Assembly: GCA_001513385.1 (NCBI GenBank)
Contig: LFTK01000100.1
Location: 4,340-36,554 of the forward strand
DNA: 32,215 nt
Reading direction: 5' to 3'
DNA from: Clostridiales bacterium DTU064
Lineage (GTDB): Bacteria > Bacillota > Clostridia > Oscillospirales > CAG-272
Shown here: piece by piece, positions 15,965 through 24,210 of the stretch
Position numbering within the stretch: the stretch's first letter is position 1
Layout of the letters: each line of letters opens with the position of its first letter
Notes under the pieces: model-generated
Database searches by the model: none
Seen by the model: only the letters and a program-made list of their open reading frames with translations
Told to the model about the DNA's origin: nothing
Translations under genes and position numbers: made by a program

Positions 15965-16810
15965 GTGAGAGAAATTACCGCATGTCAGATTAAGGACACC
16001 ATAAAAACTCTTTTTATAAACATAAATTATGAAATAGGCGACGATGTTCTCTCCTCTCTTGAAAGTGCTGTTGACCGTGAAGTATCGCCCGTCGGCAAAG
16101 CCATTTTAGGGCAGATAATCGAAAACGACATCATCGCAAAAAACGAGCGCGTCCCCATGTGTCAGGACACCGGCATGGCCGTTGTTTTTGCCGAGGTTGG
16201 GCAAGATGTTCACATCACGGGCGGAAGTTTTGCCAATGCAATAAACGAGGGTGTGCGCGAAGCGTACAGCGAAGGTTATCTTCGCAAATCAATCGTTTCT
16301 GACCCGCTTTTTGACCGGAAAAACACAGGCGACAACACACCGGCTGTTATTTATACCGACATTGTACCGGGCGACAAGATAAAGCTGACCGTAACGTGCA
16401 AAGGCTTCGGCAGTGAAAACATGAGCCGCATTAAAATGATGACGCCTGCTGACGGAGTTGACGGCGTGCTTGATTTCATCGTCAAAACAGTCGTTGAAGC
16501 AGGACCGAACCCATGCCCGCCAACGATTGTCGGCGTTTGCATCGGCGGCACTATGGATAAAGCCGCGCAGCTTGCAAAGCTCGCCACCATTCGTCCCGTC
16601 GGCTCTCGCAACAGCGACCCGAGATACGCTGAGCTTGAAGCTGAAGCTCTTCGCCGTATAAATGAATCCGGTGTCGGCCCCGGCGGGCTTGGCGGCAGGA
16701 TAACATGCCTTGCCGTAAATATAGAATCGTATCCCACTCACATCGCCGGCATGCCCGTAGCCGTCAACATCTGCTGCCATGCAGCGCGCCACGGTGAAGC
16801 TGTGATATAA
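15965..16810 (+). CDS. Class I fumarate hydratase, alpha (N-terminal) subunit
   Basis: The [4Fe-4S] catalytic subunit of heteromeric class I fumarase, interconverting fumarate and malate. The 281-residue form starts at GTG 15965 (MREI), chosen over the track's GTG 15953 because GAAAGGTG lies about 9 bases before it and relatives begin MREI. Candidate cluster cysteines are in PMCQDTG (C66), NPCPP (C184) and the NICCHAARH segment (about 270). IGGTMDKAA is also typical of the family. The beta subunit follows after 21 bases. Such enzymes are oxygen-sensitive, which fits an anaerobe. Confidence 0.94.
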   Translation: MREITACQIKDTIKTLFININYEIGDDVLSSLESAVDREVSPVGKAILGQIIENDIIAKNERVPMCQDTGMAVVFAEVGQDVHITGGSFANAINEGVREAYSEGYLRKSIVSDPLFDRKNTGDNTPAVIYTDIVPGDKIKLTVTCKGFGSENMSRIKMMTPADGVDGVLDFIVKTVVEAGPNPCPPTIVGVCIGGTMDKAAQLAKLATIRPVGSRNSDPRYAELEAEALRRINESGVGPGGLGGRITCLAVNIESYPTHIAGMPVAVNICCHAARHGEAVI

Positions 16811-16831
16811 AACGTTGGGGAGGATTTAAAC

Positions 16832-17419
16832 GTGGCATACATAAACGCTGACACAATAAGAATTACAACGCCGCTGACGCGCGATGTCGCCTTATCGCTG
16901 AAGGCTGGCGATAATGTTTTAATCACAGGCAAGATACTGACTGCCCGGGACGCGGCTCACAAAAAGTTTATTGAGCTTTTAGAGAAGGGCGAGCCGCTTC
17001 CCATTGATCTTCATGGGCAGATAATATACTATGCCGGCCCGACCCCTACCCCGCCGGGACGCGCCAGTGGCTCTTTTGGCCCCACGACAAGCTACCGGAT
17101 GGACAAGTATACGCCGCAGCTTCTTGAGCGCGGGCTTTTAGGCATGATAGGCAAGGGCACCCGGAGCACAGATGTTATTGAAGCTATGAAACAGCACGGC
17201 GCTGTTTACTTTGCCGCTACCGGCGGCGCTGCCGCCTTGATAGCGCGCAGCATCGTTCATTCGGAAATTGTCTGCTACGATGATCTTGGCGCCGAAGCCG
17301 TACGGCTGCTCACTGTTGTAGATTTTCCCGCTATTGTCGCTATTGACAGCCGTGGCGTCAATCTTTATGAAATCGGATGTAATACATATAAAATCAACCG
17401 GGAGAAAAACGAAGGATGA
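16832..17419 (+). CDS. Class I fumarate hydratase, beta (C-terminal) subunit
   Basis: A 195-residue partner of the alpha subunit. Family blocks are seen: GQIIYYAGPTPTPPG, SFGPTTSYRMDKYTP (about 75-90), KGTRSTDVIEAM (about 108-120), AATGGAAAL and DFPAIVAIDSRG. The start is GTG 16832 after GGGGAGG. Its last codons overlap the start of the malic enzyme gene by four bases (ATGA), so the three proteins are probably made in fixed proportion. The usual annotation problem applies: some class I heterodimers act on tartrate rather than fumarate. The malic enzyme neighbour favours fumarate. Confidence 0.93.
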   Translation: MAYINADTIRITTPLTRDVALSLKAGDNVLITGKILTARDAAHKKFIELLEKGEPLPIDLHGQIIYYAGPTPTPPGRASGSFGPTTSYRMDKYTPQLLERGLLGMIGKGTRSTDVIEAMKQHGAVYFAATGGAAALIARSIVHSEIVCYDDLGAEAVRLLTVVDFPAIVAIDSRGVNLYEIGCNTYKINREKNEG

Positions 17420-18648
17420 ATTACGCGGAAGAATCGCTAAAAAAACATTATGAATGGGGCGGGAAAATTGAAGTTGTCGCAACTGTTCCTGTCACAAACC
17501 GGGAGGAGTTGTCGCTCGCCTACACGCCGGGTGTTGCAACCCCGTGCCTTGAAATACAAAAAGATATTGAAAAATCATATGAGCTAACACGCCGTCACAA
17601 TCTTTGCCTTGTCGTCACCGACGGCACAGCCGTTTTAGGTCTCGGCGACATCGGCCCTGAGGCAGGCATGCCCGTAATGGAGGGTAAATGCGTACTTTTC
17701 AAGTCATTTGCCGACGTTGACGCTTTCCCCCTCTGCATAAAAAGCCACGATGTTGACACAATTGTTGAAACTATCCGCCTTATCTCCGGCAGCGTAGGCG
17801 GTGTAAACCTTGAGGACATATCAGCCCCGCGCTGCTTTGAAATCGAAGAAAAGCTCAAGGCGTGCTGCGATATTCCGATATTCCACGATGACCAGCACGG
17901 CACAGCTATTGTTACATTAGCGGGCCTGAAAAATGCCCTTCGCGTTGTCGGAAAGCAGCTTGAAAATATAAAACTCGTTGTTTGTGGTGCCGGTGCTGCA
18001 GCCGTATCAATTACCCGTCTGCTTCTGTCGGCCGGGCTCCGTAACATCATCCTCTGTGACAGACAGGGCGCTATTTACAAAGGGCGCACGGAGCACATGA
18101 ACTGGATTAAAACAGAGATGGCGGAGATTACAAACCCGAACTGTGAAAAAGGCTCGCTTGCCGACGTTATGCGCGGTGCTGATGTTTTCATCGGTGTCTC
18201 CGCACCGGGTACGGTTACGGTTGAAATGGTGCGCTCAATGGCGCCTGACCCGATTGTCTTCGCATGTGCAAACCCGACACCTGAAATTTTCCCCGAGGAC
18301 GCAAAACTTGGCAGTGCTGCTGTAATTGCAACCGGCAGAAGCGATTATCCTAACCAGATAAACAATGTCCTTGCATTCCCCGGTGTCTTCCGCGGCACAT
18401 TTGACGTAAGAGCAAGGGAAATCAACGACGAGATGAAGCTTGCCGCCGCAAATGCGCTTGCAGGCTTAATATCCGACGACGAGCTTTCGGCTGACTACAT
18501 CATCCCTGCGGCTTTTGACCGCCGCGTAGCGCCCGCCGTCGCTGCCGCCGTCGCTTGTGCTGCAATCGAAAGCGGCGTCGCAAAGCGCACTATCACGTAC
18601 GATGAAGAATACGAAAGCGTCGTCAGGCGCATGAACCGCGGGCAGTAA
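17416..18648 (+). CDS. NAD(P)-dependent malic enzyme (malate dehydrogenase, decarboxylating)
   Basis: A 410-residue short-form malic enzyme that converts malate to pyruvate, CO2 and NAD(P)H. The N-terminal malic domain shows AYTPGVATPC, VVTDGTAVLGLGDIGP, NLEDISAPRCFEIE and FHDDQHGTAIV (metal and malate binding). The NAD domain has the nucleotide loop VVCGAGAAAVSITRLL and ACANPTPEI. Its length is normal for the bacterial small form. The start ATG overlaps the fumarase beta stop. With fumarase it forms a fumarate-to-pyruvate route producing reducing power, useful for amino-acid or dicarboxylate fermentation. The preference for NAD or NADP is not clear from sequence. Confidence 0.95.
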   Translation: MNYAEESLKKHYEWGGKIEVVATVPVTNREELSLAYTPGVATPCLEIQKDIEKSYELTRRHNLCLVVTDGTAVLGLGDIGPEAGMPVMEGKCVLFKSFADVDAFPLCIKSHDVDTIVETIRLISGSVGGVNLEDISAPRCFEIEEKLKACCDIPIFHDDQHGTAIVTLAGLKNALRVVGKQLENIKLVVCGAGAAAVSITRLLLSAGLRNIILCDRQGAIYKGRTEHMNWIKTEMAEITNPNCEKGSLADVMRGADVFIGVSAPGTVTVEMVRSMAPDPIVFACANPTPEIFPEDAKLGSAAVIATGRSDYPNQINNVLAFPGVFRGTFDVRAREINDEMKLAAANALAGLISDDELSADYIIPAAFDRRVAPAVAAAVACAAIESGVAKRTITYDEEYESVVRRMNRGQ

Positions 18649-18680
18649 TAAATACTTGTACTAAAAAATACAAAGCAAAA

Positions 18681-18713
18681 AGAAGTGGTCGATTTTTTAT
18701 ATCAACCACTTCT
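18681..18713. terminator. Shared terminator between malic enzyme and flavin reductase genes
   Basis: AGAAGTGGT (18681-18689) pairs with ACCACTTCT (18705-18713). On the minus strand it is followed by TTTTTGC, a good tract; on the plus strand only CTTTATG follows, so it works best for the minus-strand gene. Confidence 0.7.
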
Positions 18714-18774
18714 CTTTATGTTGAAGTATTCTTGCTTTTACGTTGCTTGCTGCCTTTTAAACTATACTTTAAAA

Positions 18775-19293
18775 TCAGGGTTCGTTTTTTGTATATACGC
18801 CATCAATTTTATAGACATATACGGTGTGGAAATCGTCGTTTCTATAATTGCTTAGGAGTGCTACTTCATGGAAGCACTCTTTTTTCAATTTATCGGAGTA
18901 TAGCTTGTGACAGGAGATAATAACTTTCGCTTCGGAAAAACCAACGGCGCCCTCATCGGTGACGATTGTTGTAAGGCCGGCATTTTTAATCTTATCAGTA
19001 TCGCGGCCGCTTACAGTGCCGCAATAATTTAATGCACTGCGGTTACCACCGCCAAAAAATGAAAGCGTTATTTTATCGCCGGATTCGGTGAACTCGTGAG
19101 TATAGCGCTGCGGACGCACAAATACAAAGCACACAGGCTCTCCCCAGAGAATGCCCATTCCGCCCCAGCTTGCTGTCATCGTATTGACACTGCCCTTCGC
19201 ATCAGTCGCCGTGACAAGCATCCAGTCATCGCCAATCATGCGAAAGACGTTTCCGTCAAGCTCGGTGGGGTTTATTCGCTTATATCCGTTCAT
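18775..19293 (-). CDS. Flavin reductase-like (FMN-binding split barrel) protein
   Basis: A 172-residue soluble protein of the flavin-reductase-like family. NTMTASWGGMGILWGEPV (about 37-54) and VFVRPQRYTHEF match the FMN-binding core, and SFFGGGNRSALNYCGTVSGRD fits the following segment. The family includes NAD(P)H:flavin oxidoreductases and simple FMN-binding proteins. A specific partner is not evident because the gene is monocistronic. GAGGAG lies 8 bases before ATG 19293. It has its own promoter (19340-19369). Confidence 0.9.
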   Translation of the reverse strand: MNGYKRINPTELDGNVFRMIGDDWMLVTATDAKGSVNTMTASWGGMGILWGEPVCFVFVRPQRYTHEFTESGDKITLSFFGGGNRSALNYCGTVSGRDTDKIKNAGLTTIVTDEGAVGFSEAKVIISCHKLYSDKLKKECFHEVALLSNYRNDDFHTVYVYKIDGVYTKNEP

Positions 19294-19339
19294 AAAAGCA
19301 TCTCCTCACAAATGAAATATTTTAAAAGTCTTCTGTGTA

Positions 19340-19369
19340 ATTATACATTAATTATCATATATATGTCAG
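19340..19369 (-). promoter_or_regulatory. Promoter for the flavin reductase-like gene
   Basis: On the minus strand CTGACA (19369-19364), an 18-base spacer and a perfect TATAAT (19345-19340). The start site would lie about 40 bases before the ATG. Confidence 0.65.
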
Positions 19370-19441
19370 CCGTGAGCGTAATATTTCAAATAAAATTTAC
19401 AACTTTGCGCCCACTACAGCGGCATTTGACTATAATTTCTC

Positions 19442-19469
19442 TTGACAGTAAAACCTCTTAGGATATAAA
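19442..19469 (+). promoter_or_regulatory. Promoter for RNase Y gene
   Basis: A perfect TTGACA (19442-19447), then TATAAA (19464-19469) at 16-base spacing, or the overlapping TAAAAT (19466-19471) at 18. A leader of about 105 bases precedes the GTG at 19581. It contains a GC-rich hairpin (GCGG-CGCG with CGCG-CCGC, about 19487-19512) followed by TTACTTTTCTTT, which could attenuate transcription. Confidence 0.6.
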
Positions 19470-19580
19470 ATAATATAGATTAGCCAGCGGCTCGCGCTCC
19501 TCTGCGCGCCGCTTACTTTTCTTTAACATTTAGAAAAATAATGTTATATTTTGAAATTTGAGAAAGAAGGAGGTGCTGAA

Positions 19581-21125
19581 GTGCCTGATATTTTATGGAC
19601 AATGCTCGCGGTTGTCGTATGTTTGCCTGTTGGAGTGCTAATCGGCATACTTTACCGCAAGCGTGTTGCCGAGGCCACGATTGGTTCGGCTGAACAAGAA
19701 GCGAAGCGGATAGTAGCCGAGGCATTAAAGACATCAGAAACAAAGAAGAAAGAACTTCTTCTTGAGGCAAAGGAAGAAATTCTCCGGGCGAAAAACGAAG
19801 CTGATCGCGAAATAAAAGAAAGACGCCGCGAAATTACAAATACTGAAAATAGAATAGCTAAGAAAGAAGAAGCTCTTGACCGCAAATCAGAATCCCTTGA
19901 GCGCAAGGAAGAGCTGTTAGCTAAAAAAATTAGTGAAGTTGAAGCTCAGAGCGAGGAGATAAAGCGTTTGATTGCCGAGCAGCGGTCCGTCCTCGAAAGA
20001 TTGGCAGGGTTGACATGCGAGCAGGCAAAAGAAGAGCTGCTGCGTACTCTCGACGAAGAGTTACAGCATGAGACAGCAATGAAAATCTCCGCTTACGAAC
20101 AGCAGTTCAAGGAAGAGGCAGAATTAAGAGCAAAAAGCATTCTTTCACTTGCTATACAGCGTTGTGCTGCTGACCATGTTTCGGAGATGACTGTCTCAGT
20201 CGTCAACCTTCCGAATGAAGAAATGAAAGGCCGCATAATCGGCCGCGAAGGACGCAACGTCCGGACAATCGAAACGCTGACAGGCGTCGATCTCATCATC
20301 GACGATACGCCGGAGGCAATAGCAATTTCAGGGTTTGACCCAATCCGCCGTGACATCGCTCGCATAGCGATTGAAAAGCTCATTGCCGACGGGCGCATTC
20401 ACCCGGCTCGCATCGAAGAAATGGTTGAAAAGGCGCGCCGCGAAGTTGATGCAGCAATTAAACAAGCCGGTGAACGCGCTACATTCGATACAGGAGTTCA
20501 CGGCATAAATCCTGAGCTTGTAAAACTCCTCGGACGTTTAAAGTACAGGACAAGCTTAGGTCAGAACGTACTCGTTCATTCAATCGAAGTTTCTCTGCTC
20601 TCAGGCATCCTCGCCGACGAGCTTGGTGTAGATTCATTACTTGCCCGTCGTGCGGGACTCTTACATGACATAGGCAAGGCTCTTACACAGGAAGCCGAAG
20701 GCTCACATGTACAGCTTGGTGTCGATGTGGCAAAGAAATATCGTGAGAATAAAGAAGTTATCCACGCAATAGAAGCACATCATGGCGATGTCGAGCCTCG
20801 CTCAATAATAGCGCTGATAGTACAAGCAGCCGATGCTATATCGGCAGCAAGACCCGGTGCAAGGCGCGAAAACCTTGAGAACTACATTAAGCGGCTGACA
20901 AAGCTTGAGGAGATTGCAAACGAAACGGAAGGCGTTGAAAAATCATACGCCATCCAGGCCGGCAGAGAAATACGCATCATGGTAAAACCTGATGTAATAA
21001 GTGACGACAAGATGAAGATAGTTGCTCACGACATTGTCAAGCGGATTGAATCAGAGCTTGATTACCCCGGCCAGATAAAAGTTCATATGATACGTGAGAG
21101 TAGAGTAATTGACTACGCAAAGTAA
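19581..21125 (+). CDS. rny: Ribonuclease Y
   Basis: RNase Y is the membrane-bound endoribonuclease that starts mRNA decay in many Firmicutes. The 514-residue protein has an N-terminal membrane helix (about 4-25), a long charged coiled coil (about 30-190), a KH RNA-binding domain with [10 protein letters not shown] (217-226) and an HD domain with the metal-binding pair in LLHDIGKAL (H362/D363) and AIEAHHGD. The track starts at TTG 19551, but GTG 19581 is chosen: AAGGAGGTG lies 7 bases before it, and relatives begin directly with the helix. Length matches the family. The next gene is ymdB, a frequent neighbour. Confidence 0.97.
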   Translation: MPDILWTMLAVVVCLPVGVLIGILYRKRVAEATIGSAEQEAKRIVAEALKTSETKKKELLLEAKEEILRAKNEADREIKERRREITNTENRIAKKEEALDRKSESLERKEELLAKKISEVEAQSEEIKRLIAEQRSVLERLAGLTCEQAKEELLRTLDEELQHETAMKISAYEQQFKEEAELRAKSILSLAIQRCAADHVSEMTVSVVNLPNEEMKGRIIGREGRNVRTIETLTGVDLIIDDTPEAIAISGFDPIRRDIARIAIEKLIADGRIHPARIEEMVEKARREVDAAIKQAGERATFDTGVHGINPELVKLLGRLKYRTSLGQNVLVHSIEVSLLSGILADELGVDSLLARRAGLLHDIGKALTQEAEGSHVQLGVDVAKKYRENKEVIHAIEAHHGDVEPRSIIALIVQAADAISAARPGARRENLENYIKRLTKLEEIANETEGVEKSYAIQAGREIRIMVKPDVISDDKMKIVAHDIVKRIESELDYPGQIKVHMIRESRVIDYAK

Positions 21126-21225
21126 AAGATAAATTCTACTAAAGTTAAATTGCAAACGCACACAGTATTGTGTGAAGCTTAAATGTTTTTCTTAGAGTAA
21201 CGCATTAGTATGCGGTGTGTTATCC

Positions 21226-21247
21226 CGGCGGTACCCCTCCGCCGTTT
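21226..21247 (+). terminator. Terminator after rny
   Basis: CGGCGG (21226-21231) and CCGCCG (21239-21244) with a 7-base loop, followed by TTTATATAAATT. The T tract is short, so termination may be partial. Confidence 0.55.
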
Positions 21248-21441
21248 ATATAAATTCTATATAATACGGAAGAAAACAGCGGGCTTTGCCCGTTAATATA
21301 AAATTAACCGCCGCGTGGCGTGACAATTTAATGAAAGCTAAACGCCGACTGAAAAAACACAGACAAAACTTAAATGCGTTAACCAAAAATTTAAGCAGCT
21401 TTTGTTAATATCAGAACAAAAACTCAAAACAAAAACACATA

Positions 21442-21482
21442 GTAAGGACGGGGGCAGAACGTGTTTTTGCTTCCGTCCTTAC
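21442..21482 (+). promoter_or_regulatory. Long stem-loop in the ymdB leader
   Basis: GTAAGGACGG (21442-21451) is a perfect complement of CCGTCCTTAC (21473-21482). Inside, GG faces TT as G-U pairs and GCAGAA faces TTTTGC, giving about 18 pairs with a 5-base loop. It ends 20 bases before the ymdB Shine-Dalgarno. No T tract follows, so it is not a terminator. An RNase site, a stabiliser or a protein-binding element are possible. Confidence 0.6.
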
Positions 21483-21517
21483 CACAATTATATGAATCAA
21501 ACGGAGGACGCTACAAA

Positions 21518-22318
21518 ATGAGCATGACAGTACTTGCGGTCGGCGACATTGTAGGAGATCGCGCGGCCTCCGATTTACACGCTCTTTTACACGGGGGAGC
21601 AATACCGCACGTCGATTTCATCGTTGTCAACGGCGAAAATGCAGCCGCAGGACGCGGTCTGACGCCCTCTCTTGCCCGGACAATTCTTGATGCGGGCGCT
21701 GATGTCATAACAAGCGGCAATCACATCTGGGATAAAATTGAGATTAAAGATTATATCGACGGAACCGACAGTGTACTGCGTCCGGCGAATTACCCCGATG
21801 CATCCCCCGGCATTGGTTATACGATTAAAAAAGTCGCCGGATGGCGAATTCTTGTTTTAAATGTGCTCGGTGTAGGTTTCATGGATCCGCCGCTCGCATG
21901 TCCCTTTGTTATAACAGAGCGTATACTACGCCGGGAGTTGCAATACTATGACTTTGCCCTCATTGATATTCACGCCGAATCAACCGGCGAGAAATTAGCC
22001 TTTGCCCGCTACTTCGACTCGCTGCGTGAGCTTAGGGTTGCTGCCATTTGGGGCACACACACGCATATACCGACGTCAGACGTGCGAATTTTGCCCGGTG
22101 GAACAGGCTTTGTCACCGATCTTGGAATGACAGGGCCGCAAGACGGTGTTCTTGGCATAAAAACTGAAAACATACTGACATTTCTTCGTGATAAAATGCC
22201 CTCGCGTTTTTCAGTATCTGATGGTGAGACAGTTTTAGAGGGCGTAGTCTTTACGATAGACGAAGCAACAGCACAAACGAAAAAAGCAGTGCGTGTCACG
22301 GCGTCTTTTGGCGCTTGA
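21518..22318 (+). CDS. ymdB: YmdB-family metallophosphoesterase (TIGR00282)
   Basis: A 266-residue calcineurin-like phosphodiesterase. B. subtilis YmdB hydrolyses 2',3'-cyclic nucleotides in vitro and influences biofilm and motility decisions. Metal and active-site blocks: VGDIVG (D10), VNGENAA (E40/N41), GNHIWD (N68/H69), DIHAE (H151) and GTHTHIPT (H180, H182). The track begins at 21461 inside the leader hairpin; ATG 21518 is chosen because GGAGG lies 10 bases before it and the fold starts there. A role with RNase Y in RNA turnover has been suggested from their linkage in Firmicutes. Confidence 0.94.
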   Translation: MSMTVLAVGDIVGDRAASDLHALLHGGAIPHVDFIVVNGENAAAGRGLTPSLARTILDAGADVITSGNHIWDKIEIKDYIDGTDSVLRPANYPDASPGIGYTIKKVAGWRILVLNVLGVGFMDPPLACPFVITERILRRELQYYDFALIDIHAESTGEKLAFARYFDSLRELRVAAIWGTHTHIPTSDVRILPGGTGFVTDLGMTGPQDGVLGIKTENILTFLRDKMPSRFSVSDGETVLEGVVFTIDEATAQTKKAVRVTASFGA

Positions 22319-22344
22319 CATATTATTAAGAGACTGAATATAAA
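22315..22344 (+). promoter_or_regulatory. Promoter for the galactokinase-like gene, overlapping ymdB stop
   Basis: TTGACA (22315-22320) overlaps the TGA of ymdB. It is followed by 18 bases and TATAAA (22339-22344). A second TATAAT occurs at 22362-22367 without a good -35. A short A/T-rich hairpin (AAAGCT/AGCTTT plus T5, about 22342-22360) follows and may be a weak ymdB terminator. Confidence 0.5.
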
Positions 22345-22415
22345 GCTATTTAAGCTTTTTATATAATAAAGTAAATTCAGCTACAAACGTGACCCGACGG
22401 AGGAGGAGTACCACA

Positions 22416-23714
22416 ATGAAAACATCTGAACTAAAAAAACATATATCAAGCGGCGGACTTGACGCCATTATTTCATCGCTTTACGAAAATTCCACCCCCG
22501 AAGCTATTTCAGCCGGCCGTGCCCGTTACATTGACGCGGTAACAGAGTTTGAGCGTCTTTACGACCCAAACGGTGAAAGAGATGTATCCCTTTTCTCTGT
22601 GCCCGGCAGAAGCGAAATAATGGGCAACCACACCGACCATCAGTACGGCCGCGTTATAGCCGCCTCTATCACTCTTGACTGTGTGGCAGTCGCCGCAAAG
22701 CGCGATGACTCCGTCGTGCGCATAAAGAGCGCCGGCTTTGAGGAGGACGTCGTCGATACGGATAAGTTTACGACTCCCGATGAAAAGATGTATTTCCGCT
22801 CGCAGTCCATAATAGCAGGCGTCGCCGACGGTTTTCGTAAGAATGGTTACAATATCGGCGGATTTGATGCCTACACAACATCAAACGTACTTAAAGGCTC
22901 CGGCCTTTCCTCCTCTGCAGCTTTCGAGGATATGGTTGGAAACATAATGAACCACTTCTATAACGAAGGTAAGATATCCCCTGACAAGATAGCTATTATC
23001 GCACAGTACTCTGAAAATAAATTCTTCGGCAAGCCCTGCGGCCTTATGGATCAGATGGCATGCGCTACCGGCGGATTTATAACAATAGACTTCGCCGATC
23101 CGGCATCACCCGTCACCGAAAAACTCAACTTTGACCTCGCCGCACACGGATATCGCCTTTGCATCACAAACACAGGCGGAAGCCATGCCGACCTCAACGA
23201 CGATTATGCGTCAGTCCCGAGCGAAATGAAGGCAATAGCTTCATTCTTCGGACAAAAGACGCTTCGTCCGGTAAGCGAAGCGCAGCTTACGGCAAACGCT
23301 GTCGCTCTGCGTGAGCGCTTTGGCGACCGTGCCCTCCTCCGCGCTTATCACTTTGTCCGCGAAAACGAGCGCGTTGCAAAAACTGCTGATGTTCTTCGTG
23401 CCGGTGACATTGACGCTTTCTTCGCTGCCGTGCTTGCTTCCGGCGATTCAAGTTATAAATACCTGCAAAACGTATACACAACGAAAAAAGTTGATGAACA
23501 GGGGCTTTCACTTGCCCTTTGCCTGACCGAAGGTTTCCTCTCCGGTAAAAAGGCTGCCTGGCGCGTCCACGGCGGCGGATTTGCCGGAACAATACAGGCC
23601 TTTGTACCGGATGAAATTACCGAAGAATACGCTGCTCTTATGGACAGCGTTTTTGGGGTTGGCGCCTGCATGACGCTTGCCGTAAGAGGAGCCGGAGCTG
23701 TTAAGATAATTTAA
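22416..23714 (+). CDS. Galactokinase-family GHMP kinase (divergent signature)
   Basis: A 432-residue GHMP-family sugar kinase. The ATP loop is GSGLSSSAAFE (161-171), and the catalytic Asp sits in CGLMDQMACATGG (D212). The galactokinase signature reads PGRSEIMGNHTDHQYG (63-78), where classical GalK has GRVNLIGEHTDYNGG. The Arg, second Gly, His, Thr and Asp are kept, but the sugar-contacting Glu is Asn and the Tyr is His. Sugar specificity may therefore differ from plain galactose. Start ATG 22416 is chosen over GTG 22389 because GGAGGAGGAG lies just before it. No galT, galE or transporter is nearby, so it is not in a Leloir operon. Confidence 0.9.
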   Translation: MKTSELKKHISSGGLDAIISSLYENSTPEAISAGRARYIDAVTEFERLYDPNGERDVSLFSVPGRSEIMGNHTDHQYGRVIAASITLDCVAVAAKRDDSVVRIKSAGFEEDVVDTDKFTTPDEKMYFRSQSIIAGVADGFRKNGYNIGGFDAYTTSNVLKGSGLSSSAAFEDMVGNIMNHFYNEGKISPDKIAIIAQYSENKFFGKPCGLMDQMACATGGFITIDFADPASPVTEKLNFDLAAHGYRLCITNTGGSHADLNDDYASVPSEMKAIASFFGQKTLRPVSEAQLTANAVALRERFGDRALLRAYHFVRENERVAKTADVLRAGDIDAFFAAVLASGDSSYKYLQNVYTTKKVDEQGLSLALCLTEGFLSGKKAAWRVHGGGFAGTIQAFVPDEITEEYAALMDSVFGVGACMTLAVRGAGAVKII

Positions 23715-23790
23715 CGCTGCAATATCTGCATAAGGCAAGAGACGTCGTAAAGAAAGCCCGCGAGCAAAGCTACAACCAATAAGGAGAACT

Positions 23791-24210
23791 ATGAGCCTTC
23801 ACACAACGGGGACGCCGAAAAAATCGGAGAAAAAGAAGTTTAACTTGCGTCTTTTCCTCCTTTCGGCTCTCGTATTCGTTATAATATTCACGATATACCG
23901 CGTATGTATTGAGAATGAAAAGATAATCATCATGTGGATATACCTCATACTTGCCTCTTGCCTTTTCATTGCAATTTTTATACTCAATCGCGGTATGTCA
24001 AGCACACAAATAACAGCCGATATGCTACCGGATGAGTGGGGCGACGAAAAAAAAGCTGCTTATCTTGACTCAGACAAGCGCCGCCGCCGTATTGCAAAAT
24101 ATCTCATCATCCCCCTCATTCCGCTTTTATTCGTTTTCATCTACGAGATATTTGAACTTTTTTACCTTGACAAGATCCTCGAGCTTCTCTCGGGGATCGC
24201 AGGCAAATGA
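23791..24210 (+). CDS. Small three-helix membrane protein, function unknown
   Basis: A 139-residue protein with a Lys-rich N-terminus, three predicted helices (about 21-38, 45-66, 103-123) and a cytoplasmic or outer segment LPDEWGDEKKAAYLDSDKRR between helices 2 and 3. I do not recognise a family. AAGGAG precedes ATG 23791 at normal spacing. Its stop overlaps the start of the MBL hydrolase gene by four bases (ATGA), so the two are coupled and probably function in the same setting. Confidence 0.8.
   Translation: MSLHTTGTPKKSEKKKFNLRLFLLSALVFVIIFTIYRVCIENEKIIIMWIYLILASCLFIAIFILNRGMSSTQITADMLPDEWGDEKKAAYLDSDKRRRRIAKYLIIPLIPLLFVFIYEIFELFYLDKILELLSGIAGK

Larger units (their letters stand above)
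21126..21517. other. Structured intergenic region between rny and ymdB
   Basis: About 390 bases rich in hairpins: the terminator at 21226, a small CGGGC-TTT-GCCCG hairpin (21280-21292), a 4-bp CGCC/GGCG hairpin near 21309-21320, and the long leader hairpin at 21442-21482. No credible ORF and no convincing promoter were found, so ymdB may depend on read-through or on a weak promoter here. Confidence 0.5.

Noticed and set aside
16289-16792. 167- and 128-codon minus-strand ORFs inside fumarase alpha
   Set aside because: They are shadows of a well-supported gene with cluster cysteines and family blocks.
21442-21482. Intrinsic terminator
   Set aside because: Neither side has a T tract directly after the stem, and the hairpin sits immediately before a gene's ribosome binding site.
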